A stretch of DNA of 64,000 bases. It comes from Ophiura sarsii. Taxonomy: Eukaryota > Echinodermata > Ophiuroidea > Amphilepidida > Ophiuridae. The notes under the pieces were generated by a model. It had not been told where the DNA came from and ran no database searches. It saw only the letters and a list, made by a program, of their open reading frames with translations. Numbering within the stretch: the stretch's first letter is position 1; every line of letters starts with the position of its first letter. The stretch spans positions 61,357,431-61,421,430 of the forward strand of contig CM069442.1 of the NCBI GenBank assembly GCA_035610835.1, read 5' to 3'. The position numbers and the translations under genes are program-made. Positions 22,323-33,096 of the stretch are shown here, in pieces.

Positions 22323-23686
22323 TAGACCACAGGGTGTTGGTCTGTATCTTTCACTCTTGTAGTCCACCTCTAGGCATTACATGAAATTGTTACCAAAAGG
22401 TGGCAAATATATCCCTTAACACAAATTCAGCTGATCCCACGTTCGTAGGTTGCACGTTATGACCCTAGACCTCGATTTAGGGTCAAAGGTCACATGTGTT
22501 TCAATGGGCAGTCAAAAACTAAATTTAACATGGTAAAAAAACTAAAAAATGAGCTATTGACTATAAAAAGTATATTATATTGTTGGGATAAGTGTTTTAA
22601 ACAAAAAAGTCAATCACAACTTTGATCGTAGATCAATAGTTTTTGAACTATGACCTTTTTAAAACGACAAGTTGGCCAAAATATACCATTTTGGTCATAT
22701 TTTCGCCAAATTGGCACAAAAATGACATGTTATCATCATTAAAAAAATATTTTGACTCATTATGAATTAATAAACCATGTTATAATGTTGGTATATAGAT
22801 GTACTTTACATTACAACACATTTCAAAAGTCAATGGTATGCTGATGCCATGGCAACCAGCTTTAATATCCTTCAAATCCTTTAAATTTGACTCAGATTTT
22901 ACCCATTTTCGATGAATTTGAAAGATATTAAAGCTGTTTGCCATGGCATGCGCACACCATTGACTTTTGAAATGTGTTATAATGTAAATTACATGTATAA
23001 ACCAACATTATAACATGGTTTATCAATTCATAATGAGTCAAAATATTTTTTTAATGATGATAACATGTCCTTTATGTGCCAATTTTGTGAAAAACGGCCC
23101 AAAATTGTCAATTTTTGATGAATTTGAAGGATATTATAGTTGGTTGCCATGGCATCAGCTCACCATTGACTTTTGAAATGTGTTGCAATATAAAGTACAT
23201 CTATAAACCAACATTATAACATGGTTTAATAATTCATAATGAGTCAAAATATTTTTTTAAAGATGATAACATGTCTTTTATGTGCTAATTTTGTGAAAAT
23301 ATGACCAAAATGGTCTATTTTGGCCAACTTGTCATTTTCAAAAGGTCACAGTTCAAAAACTATTGATCTATGATCAAAGTTGTGATTGACTTTTTTGTTT
23401 AAAACACTTATCCCAACAATATAATATACTTTTTATATTCAATAGCAATTTTTTAGTTTTTTTACCATGTTAAATTTAGTTTTTGACTTCCCATTGAAAC
23501 ACATGTGACCTTTGACCCTAAATCGAGGTCTAGGGTCATAACGTGCAACCTACGAACGTGGGATCAGCTGAATTTGTGTTAAGGGATATATTTGCCACCT
23601 TTTGGTAACAATTTCATGTAATGCCTAGAGGTGGACTACAAAAATCAAAAACTAAGCACATTTTTGGCCTCACACCCTGTGGTCTA
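22323..23686. mobile_element. 1.36-kb fold-back element
   Basis: The left arm (about 22323-22860) is inverted relative to the right arm (about 23130-23686), with outermost bases tagaccacagggtgt and cacaccctgtggtcta. Long arm blocks match nearly perfectly, for example ggttgcacgttatgacccta and its complement. The centre holds a direct duplication of the segment around cattgacttttgaaatgtgt (22964 and 23166). No long coding frame is present. The class is unknown; the extent is set by where the arm homology stops. Confidence 0.8.
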
Positions 23687-24599
23687 TTTGTAACAATGGT
23701 ACTTGGTAACCATGGTAATACAATTATGTTGCACTCAAATGGTAAAAAATTGGTGAGTCAATGTTTTGTTGTAGATTTATGTGTGAGCTTAAGGTCAAAT
23801 TATTAAAAAGATTTGCAACCAAACTGTGACAGTTGGTATAAAAGATGTGTTATGTTTGTTTATTTGTTTGCTCATCTGTTTGTTTGTTACCTTAGTTGAT
23901 TCTTGTAATTTGTTGAGTTCTTTCTTTTTCTGGTAACAGACCTATAGCTCTGTAAGCCTATCTATGACTGATTTTGATATAAAATTGGATGGATTGAGCG
24001 TGATACACAAAGATATTGGTCGAGCTATGAGTTTTAAAAAATATTGTGCGAGACGCAGTCAAGCACAATATTTTTAAAACTCATAGCGAGACCAAATAAT
24101 TGTGTATCATGCGAAAAAATCCGTCTGATTTTATCATTATTATGCAGTGAGAATCTGACTTGACAAAAAAAAAATCAAAAATCACAAATCAAAAAATCAA
24201 AAAAAAAATCACCATAATATTGTAAAAATATCAATAACATTTTTTGTTCCAAAGTACAGACAATTAATTTTGTTTCCTACATTTTTTTTTAAAAATCCCA
24301 AAAAATTCTCAAAAAAATGCAATTTTTTAATAAAAAAAAAAAACTAAAAAGAAAAAATTCCTTAAAAAAATTTCACAATATTTCAAAAATTCAAAAAGAC
24401 AAAATTAAAAAAACACCTGCTACTATAAGAGTGTATTCATGCAGGTAACCAAACTGACCAAGTTCTAATAAACTTGGTCGACCAAGTTCACTCCAGTGAC
24501 ATAATGTTCTTAATAATTGGTCTTTACTAATGCTTTGCAAGTATGGGACGGAAGATTCGAACTGCATAATAATGACCAAAGTTGGTCAGAAGTATCCTT

Positions 24600-26650
24600 T
24601 TATGAACCACTTCTCAGGTTGATAAGAACAATGTGTCAAAGTTTATACAAGGGTCAATAGAGGTCATCGAAGATTACAGGGAAAACATTTAAGACATGCC
24701 CTGATTTTAACAGGACTTGTTGCATCTTGTGCTCTTTGATTAATAATAATAATAATAATAATAATACAGGACTTATATAGCGCAGTACGCAAAGCTTCAA
24801 TGCGCTTTACATGAATAAAATTGCCAAAATATTCACCATCATTACATACAATGTACACATTAAAACGAATCATTAAAAAGACCAAGACCAACAATATATA
24901 AAAAATGCATAAAAAATACAAAAATAGACACAATGCAATGATATAATACAATATAAATATATGAAAAAGCAGATGAAAACAAAAATATTAAAGTTAAAAA
25001 TGTCTAACATACCAAGAATATGGTTATGTGACCTGCACATGACAATTGCAAATATTATTGAGTTGATGTTGATGTGACCGGCACAAAACTTGACTGAGGG
25101 GAGAGGTTGCCAGTACTTTACACCCTCAGCCAGTTACACGAAAATCACAAAAAGAAAATGCTATGACAACAAGCTGGTTAACGAGATGAGAAAATCATAG
25201 ATCAGACATAATAATATTGCTTGAATAGGTGTGTTTTTAGTCGCGACTTGAATATATTAAGAGATGGAGCTTGACGGACGTTGATAGGGAGACCGTTCCA
25301 CAAAAACGCGGCAGCGGATGCGTATGCTCGATCTCCATAAGTCTTTGTAGATGACCTGGGAACAACAAGGCGCGTTTCTGAAGCAGATCTTAAGGCTCTG
25401 GCAGGAACATAAGGACGTATCAGATCCGAAATAAAATCAGGTGCCATACCATGTAATGCTTTAAATGTCAGCAGCAAAATATTGTAAGAAATCCTCTGTC
25501 GAACAGGTAGCCAATGAAGCTCTTCAAGTGCGGGTGTTATGTGTTCGTGTTCGTTAAACAAGAACTAAAGTCAATCATGACATCGGGGTCAAAGGTAACG
25601 AAAGGGTTACTACAGTTCAAATTGTAATTTTCTTGTTGTTCATGCAGAATGCTTCTTTCTCCTATACAAAATGGCCGATGATCATCTTCTTTGGTCAAAA
25701 GATTTCTTAGGGCAATGCACACACAAAACTTATTTTTCAGAAAAATTCGAAGTCCCCACAGGTGTCACTAAAAGTCATTGAAGATAACAGGGCAAAAATA
25801 GAATACATGCTCGGATTTCAACGGGACTTGTTGCATCTTGTGCACTTTGATAATACTAGAAAGAAGTCAATCATGACATCCGAGTCAATGATTAGGAAAG
25901 GGTTACTAGATCAAATATTCATTTTTCACACAAATTGCTTCTTCTCCTAGACAAAATGGTCAAATATTCTGTATGACTATGCGCACAAAATGAGTACTTT
26001 TCAGAAAAGAAAAAAAAAGTTGCATACAAGGGTTAATATAGGTCATTAAAGATAACAAAGCAAGTATTTAAGACATGCTTTGATTTTAAAGTGACATGTT
26101 GCATTTTGTGCACTTTGATATGACAAGAACAAAAGTCAATCATGACATTGGGGTCAAAGGTCAGGAAAGGGTCACTAAGGGTCAACACGTAATTGTTCAC
26201 TCCTATCACTCCAAATGCTTCTTGTCCGAGATGAAATGACTGATGATCATCATACATGCTCAAAAGATTCTTTAGGACCATGGACATAACACTTTATACT
26301 TTTCAGGAAAAAAATAAAAGTCACTCGGATGTCACTAGCGACCGTTGGAAAATATAGGGCATCAATTTAAGAAATGCTCCAATTTCAATTGGACTTGTTA
26401 TACATTATGTCTTTTAATAAGGCAAGAAACAAAGGTGACCTTGGGGTAAAAGGTCAGGAAAGGGTCACTAAAGGTCAAAATGTTCAACACAAGGCCAAAA
26501 TGGAAGACATGCTCTGATTTTGAACAGATTTGTTGCACCTTATGTGAATTGACGCAGTAAGAACAAAAGTCAATCATCACTTCCGAGTCAAAGGTCAAGA
26601 AATATAGTTTCTAAAGTAATGGTGACCTCAGTGTCACATGTCAGGAAGGT
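24600..26650. repeat. Degenerate satellite-like array, about 280-300-bp unit
   Basis: Recurring landmarks are gacttgttgcatcttgtgc and tcaatcatgacatc...gtcaaaggt. The latter occurs near 25573, 25868, 26136, 26430 (as gaccttggggtaaaagg) and 26572. Copies are strongly diverged and the period is irregular. The first unit is split by the LINE at 24740-25565; the two halves join cleanly at ctttgat and aagaac when compared with the intact units. Confidence 0.7.
24740..25565 (-). mobile_element. CR1/L2-like LINE, 5'-truncated
   Basis: On the minus strand an open frame (25561 to 25202, 119 aa) encodes the C-terminus of a reverse-transcriptase polyprotein. It includes HITPALEELHWLPVRQRISY, ILLLTFKALHGMAPDFISDL and FKSRLKTHLF, typical of CR1/L2-type ORF2 tails. 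The 3' UTR follows, ending gcgctatataagtcctgtatt and then (ATT)n at 24740-24766. Only the last part of ORF2 is present, so this is a dead-on-arrival copy. The intact tail frame suggests a fairly recent insertion. Confidence 0.9.
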
Positions 26651-26825
26651 GTAAATAGAGGATAAAATGTCAAACTACTTGATTTATTCAAAATAACTGT
26701 TAAGTTACTCATTGTGAAAAAGTTAACAGTGACCCTTCTCTGTGACCTACGGTTATAGGTTCAAAGGCCAATAAGTCTAATGTCAAACAAACTCGACCCA
26801 GGTCTGTGATCAATTACCACAATTA

Positions 26826-26890
26826 TGCTCTAGTATCACAATTTAGCTCTAAGTATCACAATTTAGCTCTAGTATCACAATTTAGCTCTA
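26826..26890 (+). repeat. 22-bp tandem repeat, 3 copies
   Basis: The unit ctctagtatcacaatttag is repeated three times with a one-base indel (ctctaagtatc) in the middle copy. Confidence 0.85.
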
Positions 26891-27089
26891 GTTTGTTTAT
26901 TCTTATTATCTTGTTTGTTTAAATGGTCATTTTCTTCAAAGCAATTCATACATACAACAAAGGACACACTTATGTTTGTGCCAAAAGACGATTGAATTTA
27001 ACAAATATATCAAATATTATCAAATTGACAAAATTTACCATTTTTCTAATTATTAACTTTTCTCCAATCTTGTGGTGGTTCATTTGCAG

Positions 27090-27347
27090 GTACTGACACA
27101 CCTGCTATTGTGACATGCCCTGCAGACATCACCACGGTAACAGATGATGGTACAGACGGCACCAGAGTGTCTTGGAGCATTCCGACCATCAATGATGCCT
27201 ATAAGGCGGCTGATGTCTCCGTTGAGATCGTATCTAGCAGGCAGCCAGGCAGTGTGTTTACCATTGGGGAGACAGTAGTGAAGGTCACAGCAATTGACCA
27301 GGCTGATGGTGAAGTAGGATACTGTGAATTCACAGTCACTGTTGTAG
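27090..27347 (+). CDS. Exon: HYR domain 1
   Basis: Borders are the acceptor tcatttgcag and the donor gtaaga, phase 1 on both sides. The 86 residues begin GTDTPAIVTCPADI, with the first HYR cysteine followed by Pro. They continue GSVFTIGETVVKVTAID and end with the second cysteine in YCEFTVTVV. HYR domains are Ig-like beta modules of about 80 residues in extracellular adhesion proteins such as echinoderm hyalin. This copy lacks the usual DNSG loop (it reads INDAYKAAD) and has an insertion before the last cysteine, so it is the most divergent of the first group along with HYR8. Confidence 0.88.
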
Positions 27348-27835
27348 GTAAGATCATTTTGAAAGTGTTGTTTGGTTGTTTGTTTGTTTGTTTGACTGCT
27401 CTTGTTAGAGCTACGTTGTGGGCGTAAATATAAGTAAATGCGATACGTTGTGGGCGTTTTTGCACGTTGTGGGGGTACCTCCACAGCGTGACATTTCTAG
27501 GTGTTTTAAATGACCTCTAGATGGGGTATACCCTATCCTAGATTTGTTGTCTTTATGGGCGTATTTTTCTCCCAGAATGTCGATTTCTATACCCAAACAA
27601 ACAAAGGGAAGCCCATAGGGTGTTTGTTTGTTTGTGTTAACAGGAGCTGGGGTGTGTGCGTACATGTATGAAAAAGTAGAATGAATTAATTGAATTGTTA
27701 CATTAATTGATTAGCTGAGATTTGTGTGTTTAGTTAAAAGTTATTTCAAGTCAAGTAGGTTCTTATTTCATATTTGATTATGATATTGATATTTCTCTTA
27801 GGTATGTAATACAAGGAGATGGTTTGCGGTAGGCT

Positions 27836-28054
27836 TCATTCTGTTGCGCACTTAATATCATGTATATATAATTGTCTGAGTAGTGATATTGATTCACCGT
27901 TGAGTTCCTCTTCCAGGTCCTTAAAATTAAGACCGGAAGCGTAAGCTCTTTTGATTGCAGGTCCATATTCCGCAACTCCTTCAAGTATTAATGTTAATTC
28001 TTTGTTCGATAGATTAGGTTTCCAAGGTTGTATACTGGAAGAGGTCATGTTCAT
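27836..28054 (-). other. Possible Myb/SANT-like transposon fragment
   Basis: A 72-residue minus-strand frame starts at an ATG and contains WKPNLSNKELTLILEGVAEY and LNFKDLEEELNGES. The pattern of an N-terminal PNLS-x-x-E-L followed by a helix resembles the Myb/SANT-like DNA-binding proteins that accompany Harbinger-type transposases. There is only one short segment, no transposase beside it and a stop after CATE. It may be a decayed transposon gene, an exon of an antisense gene, or chance. Confidence 0.25.
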
Positions 28055-30124
28055 GTAGGCGGTAAAATCATTTTGCTGCTAGCTTAAAATTCAGTAAATC
28101 ATGTGTACCTTTTACAATATACTTTATTCATGAGATTGGTGGTGTTCATTACAGTATTGAAATTGTAATCCCTCCGGAGGTTGAATACCTGCCAGGGAAA
28201 ACTTGTGGTAAATTTATTTTTCTGCTCGTTAAAAATTAATTACAAGATGGTTGTACATTTGTTCAAGTAAAAATTATTTGTGTGGCACGGTCCACTGTTC
28301 GCAACTTTGTTGTTTTGGAAATTAAAGGTTATCTCTCGTTGTATTCAAGTCATCCGCAATTTCTCTGTTATGTGCCTCCCCTTTTTCTTGGTGTTCATGT
28401 GTTTGGGGGTAATTAGTGAGAAAGAATATAGCATGCACTTCATGCACTGTTACATTGCATAAATCAATTTTAACATGAATTGTTTGGCGATTTTGATTAG
28501 GGTACACCAACTCACTAGAACCCACTAAAACACATGTAGGCAAACTCACAATGCAGCATATATCAAATGGCTGACAATTTTTGATTGGCGAAAGCAAACT
28601 TGCAGAACCCACTTAAATCCCTGTGAGCAAACTGCAGGCCAGAGGAGAATTGCATGTCAAAATGATTTATCAATAAAAGAAGATGATTTGTATCGAGAAT
28701 TGCAAACTTGTGTGAAACGCGCGCCTGACCATTTCTAAAAATGACAATGGTGAATGGTTTCATCGAATGGCAACTAATTTATTGAAGTTGGGGTGTACTG
28801 CACATGTATTCAAATCAAGACAAAACCAAGCCACTGCAAAATGTACAATACTATTGAGGTTGACTGAACTCCACATGGCCACAATTAGTAGTGGAATAGT
28901 AGGTACGCTGGAACAGATTTACATGGATGAATTTTAATATGCTATGCATTTTTCATTGCTACCGAATATACATACGGAATAAACCCTACAATTTCTTAGG
29001 CCTACAATGCTCACTCAGTTTAGTTATTTCATTTTACTTTATATTTACATTTTTTCCCACACATCAACCGTATTGGTTGCGACTGACGATTGTAAGCATC
29101 CATCAGCTACATGAAACTATAGTATCGCATTTTGCTATTTGATTTTATCTGTCGAACTTGATTTATATAGTCATGTTCATTTGGCCGCGTGTTACTCTAT
29201 CAATTCAGCCCTTATAAACTATCAAGTTTGAAACATCGATTTCGTGTGACATTTTACACTCGTTATTTTTAATAGTAACGCCTTTTTCCCCAATTGCTTA
29301 ATATCACAGGCAATCGGAATATTTAGGTCACACGCCTCACATGGATTTTCTTAATGTGTACTTTTTAAGAACGACGCATTCTCCCTGTGAGGGTGCGTAA
29401 GGGTTTAATTGAATTATGCCATAACATCAACGTTATATCTTTGCTAACAAAGTAAAGCGGCACGTGCCACATAATATCCAGTTGGTATATATAATATTCA
29501 AGTCTATCTGATATTAACTATCACTTGAATATTTGTGTTGATTACTTTGTACAAGATTTCTGCCTATTGGTAACACCGTTTACTGTTTGGTTATAATGTT
29601 GCTACATATTTATGTAGTACACCCTACGTTATAACAACATCATAGGCCTTACTGGCATAATTATAATATCATTATAATATCATTACGTAGACTTTACACG
29701 CGAAACAGATACACAATCTGTATAATAATAGCACTCCTTTAGGTAACCATTAAAACTGAAAAGTATCACCAATATACTTTCTAATAAGAGTGTGTTTAAA
29801 CAATTCACAATTTATTTATATCCAGGCAAGCCTCAATCCTACTCTGATCTTGGTGTGTGCGTCTACCATGTTGTAGTGAATATAATTTTGGTTGCCGCAT
29901 TGGTTGCCAAATGCAATATTCCTTGAGCAGTCCATATTATTATTATTATCATGAATTGGAACCACTGATGCATAATGTTAATATTGTGCATATTTGACGC
30001 AAGTTTTTTTTATACTGAGAGAGCGATAGTGAGAGAACTATTCAAAAGGTCACTTCACTGTAACAGAAGCTGATAAGAATACTAGTTGGAACCGTTAACA
30101 ATATAGGTCTGACCCAGCCCACTT

Positions 30125-30171
30125 ATTCATTCATTCATTCATTCATACACTCATTCATTCATTCATTCATT
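30125..30171 (+). repeat. (TTCA)n microsatellite
   Basis: About eleven tetramer units read ttca, interrupted once by tacac. Confidence 0.9.
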
Positions 30172-31077
30172 GTCTGACTGCATGGTCGGATACTGTAAAA
30201 GTGATAACTTGTGTGCGATTAATGTTTCGCGCATTTAAACTGTTCAGCATGTTTTGAAATTCACGATTTGTAGCTTCATCACATAGACCTACAATGTATA
30301 TGCAAAAGAAATATATTTGCATGTTATAAATTTCGCGGTAGATGCTTCGAGCATGAAAAGAGCGAAAATAAATGAAGAGCGTAAATGTCCACTTTTACAG
30401 TTTGGTATTGTGTCGTGGGCGTTATTACCCTGTTTTAATTCAGTATAAAGTTCAAAAACATAAAAAAGAAGGATATAATAAATGACAAGTAATCACATGT
30501 ATAGTCACCACATTTGATTTGACATACTTTGTTCCATTTTAACCTTGAACATTGAAACTGTTGTACACACCCATATTATCTTTTTGTTTAACAGTCAACC
30601 GTCTGGGATTACACTATGCCCATTCTGTGGATTCAGTTCAGTTCACCCCTTGTGTGACATGCCTATCATATGCATGAACTATGGTGTCACCTTAATGGGA
30701 CACACCCATCTTATACCATGCAATAAGTTCAGGAGTCAACATAATACAAGACAAATACATCTATCTTGTCCTTTGCATCAAATTTTTGTAACACCTTTTC
30801 TGAAATTCTTGTATCAAATTATCAAAATGTTTACAAAAAACATACAAAATCCACAGAATATAATAATAATTAAAAAAAAGATAATACCCCAAAAGAAACA
30901 CACCAAAAACACACACCCATACCAAAACAAAACCCACAACAAACAAAACAAACAGACCCAAATAGACCCAAATTATACTGTCAATCTGCCTATTAGACCA
31001 GGGTTTCTTTTCTTTTTCTTCATTGTAATACAAAAAGGAAATAATGACACCACTTTTTCTTTTATTTCTCCTATAAG

Positions 31078-31323
31078 ATGCCGAGTCACCAACCATAATC
31101 TGTCCTGCTAACATCACTGCATTCCTAGAGCCAAGAACATCAACAACAGCGGTCACATGGCCCCCGTTATCTACTTCAGATAACTCTGGCTCGGTGTTGG
31201 ACAAACAAACCAACTACGAGTCTGGGAGTAGATTTGCCATCGGTGCGCCAACAGAAGTGGTTTATTTGGTGCGTGACAAGGCCGGCAATGAGGCATCTTG
31301 CTCATTCTTTGTCACAGTTGTTG
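31078..31323 (+). CDS. Exon: HYR domain 2
   Basis: The acceptor is ctcctataag and the donor gtaagt, phase 1 on both sides, 82 codons. It begins DAESPTIICPANI, has the loop TSDNSGSVL, then NYESGSRFAIG and closes with VRDKAGNEASCSFFVTVVG. Both HYR cysteines are present. It shares the NY-x-SG-x-RFAIG stretch with HYR3 directly downstream, which suggests those two exons are sisters. The ATG at the exon border is in a different frame and is not a start. Confidence 0.9.
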
Positions 31324-31683
31324 GTAAGTTGAAATTGAGATCAATTCCATGATTTGTGAAGGATCTTTTCCAATTTGTACTACATATAATTATTAGCACT
31401 ATAACAACTTTTCAGGATTTAAGTGTTTCCAGTTGCCAATGTATGAAGGGGTGCACCATTAGATATCTAGGGAAGAGTAGCAATTTGGGGTCAGGTTTGA
31501 TTTTTTTTAGGGGGAGAGTGATTTATTCTTATTTTTAACAAATATCAGAATATACCACACCCACTCAATATCCCCAAGGGCAATTGTTTTCTCTCCTTTT
31601 TGTGGGGTGATTTTCCCCAAAATCTTCTTACCACTTCCTCTGGATATCAAATGGGTCATTATTGTTTATAAATTCTTTCTCAG
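31324..31683. other. 360-bp intron, phase 1
   Basis: Nothing besides ordinary intron sequence is seen; a pyrimidine-rich stretch precedes the acceptor of HYR3. Confidence 0.8.
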
Positions 31684-31923
31684 ATAACAACGGACCAAGC
31701 ATTGATTGCCCACAAGATATAGCCAGAACACTAAGTACCGGGATGTCAGATATGGTAATTACATGGGCCGAGCCAATCCCAGTAGATAATGATGGTGTGA
31801 AATCATTAGAGTCAAACTACCAATCAGGAAGACGGTTTGCCATTGGTTCTACCACAGTGACCTATACAGTAGTTGATAATGTGGACCATGTGTCAACTTG
31901 TTCATTTCAGGTCATAGTAATAG
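31684..31923 (+). CDS. Exon: HYR domain 3
   Basis: Bounded by the acceptor attctttctcag and the donor gtaagc, phase 1 on both sides, 80 codons. It reads DNNGPSIDCPQDIARTLS at the start and NYQSGRRFAIGSTTVTYTVV in the middle, and ends STCSFQVIVIG. The loop is VDNDG instead of DNSG, and the usual D-x-GN motif before the second cysteine is replaced by DNVDHV, so the hairpin there is altered. It is separated from HYR2 by the shortest of the early introns. Confidence 0.9.
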
Positions 31924-31963
31924 GTAAGCGAGTCAAACAATCTAAGACTGTCCTTGAGAGTGT

Positions 31964-32026
31964 GGGGGGGGGGGGGGGGGGGGGGGGGGGGTGGGGGGTG
32001 TGTGTGTGTGTGGGGGGGGGGGGGGG
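31964..32026 (+). repeat. Poly-G / (GT)n tract
   Basis: Two runs of 16 to 28 G flank a (TG)n segment. The tract begins 40 bases after the HYR3 donor, close enough that a G-quadruplex could influence splicing. Confidence 0.85.
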
Positions 32027-32252
32027 TACTCTTACATTTTGTCTAAGATCCACACATGCCACCTTTTGTTCTCTTTTTCTCCCTCAAAAATGCATGTGGA
32101 TACAATTTACTTAATTTTGTTGGAAAACAAATACTTCTCCAAACTGCCTTTTTTTGTCTGAATTTAAGTGTTACAAGCTAGTTCAACGTTAAGAAGGATA
32201 GAGAAAGAGATAAACATGTAGGTTAATTTACAACTATCTTCAACATCTATGC

Positions 32253-32565
32253 CAGTGGTTCTCAACCTTTTTGGCCCACGACCCCTTTTGACATTCTTGG
32301 TCAGTACCGTGACCCCCCCCCCCCCTAAAAAAAAGAAAAAGAAAAAAACCCCAGATTTATTCAAACTGAAACTGCTTGGTTATATGATGCGGCAAGCGTA
32401 GCGAGCAGAAAATATTTGTACGTTTCTTTTGAGTTGTTAAGCCTTTTTTAGAGCGAAATATCAAAATGATTCCCCAAAAAGCTATATTTATGACCCCTTC
32501 ATGACTCCCTGGAAAACCCCCAAACAACCCCCATGGGGTCACGACCCCCAGGTTGAGAACCCCTG
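32253..32565. mobile_element. hAT MITE with GGTTCTCAACC ends
   Basis: The left end cagtggttctcaacc and the right end ggttgagaacccctg are inverted, followed by ggcccacgacccc and ggggtcacgaccccc. This tip is the one known from SPIN-type and related hAT elements found across animals. The direct repeats atctatgc and gtctatgc (32245-32252 and 32566-32573) match 7 of 8 bases. The interior has no transposase frame. Confidence 0.85.
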
Positions 32566-32859
32566 GTCTATGCCAATGTGATTATAACAAAATATTGCTT
32601 TATGGGCAGGGAGGTGAATGATGTTACACCGAGGTTTAAAGAATAGTCCCAGATACACAAACCTGGTCTGGTCAAGGTTCAGGTTCAATATGCGCTATCC
32701 TGCTATATTGGAAAAGATCATTGTTAAATCATCACCTTATAAGCTGCTTTGAGAGACAAGCCTCAGCAGTATTTTTAAATGAATAAACATTAGCTTATCT
32801 CAGAAATACGTTGTTAATTTACATCAGCAATTTCCAACAATTTGACTTTCACCTTGCAG

Positions 32860-33096
32860 ACAACGAAAATCCCAAGATCACATGTCCAGGTGATATAAGC
32901 CGTATCACCGACCCTAATTCACCGGCTGCCACTATTGATTTGCCCACACCTGTTGCATCAGACAACTCCGGTGCTGTTACTGTGGGATCAGATGCTCCGT
33001 CACTATTCACGATACGCACCTCATGGATCGTAACCTTCACAGCGAGAGACGAGTCAGATAATGTTGCCATCTGTACTGTGGCTGTTACGGTTATTG
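32860..33096 (+). CDS. Exon: HYR domain 4
   Basis: Acceptor tttcaccttgcag, donor gtaaga, phase 1 on both sides, 79 codons. It reads DNENPKITCPGDISRITD, then VASDNSGAVTVGSDAP and TFTARDESDNVAICTVAVTV. Both cysteines and the DNSG loop are conserved. The GN pair before the second cysteine is DN here. It is followed by the second longest intron between HYR exons that I saw no exon in (5.4 kb). Confidence 0.9.

Larger units (their letters stand above)
19785..27089. other. 7.3-kb intron, phase 1
   Basis: No exon was recognised. The intron contains a 5'-truncated LINE tail (20101-20248), a 1.36-kb fold-back element (22323-23686), a poly-A-rich tract (24165-24420), a CR1-like LINE on the minus strand (24740-25565) sitting inside a degenerate satellite (24.6-26.65 kb), and a short 22-bp repeat (26826-26890). 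The segment 20045-20100 plus 20249-20300 is an interspersed repeat also present near 59340-59420. Confidence 0.7.
27348..31077. other. 3.7-kb intron, phase 1
   Basis: No exon of the main gene was recognised. A minus-strand frame with a possible Myb/SANT-like start lies at 27836-28054. Other content is AT-rich sequence, a (TTCA)n microsatellite at 30125-30171 and an A-rich stretch at 30860-30970 before the acceptor of HYR2. Confidence 0.65.
31924..32859. other. 936-bp intron with G tract and hAT MITE
   Basis: A G-rich tract broken by (TG)n lies at 31964-32026, and a SPIN-like hAT MITE at 32253-32565. The rest is ordinary intron. Confidence 0.8.

Noticed and set aside
24740..26650. CRISPR-like array
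   Set aside because: The repeated units are about 300 bp, diverged, and interrupted by a LINE; there are no short identical repeats with unique spacers, and the genome is eukaryotic.
27080..27484. 134-aa minus-strand frame opposite HYR1
   Set aside because: Shadow of the HYR1 exon; codons on the plus strand give the HYR motif.
30545..31111. 188-aa plus-strand open frame overlapping the start of HYR2
   Set aside because: It is A-rich low-complexity intron sequence that crosses the HYR2 acceptor in a different frame; the HYR frame with conserved CP and second Cys is clearly the real one.
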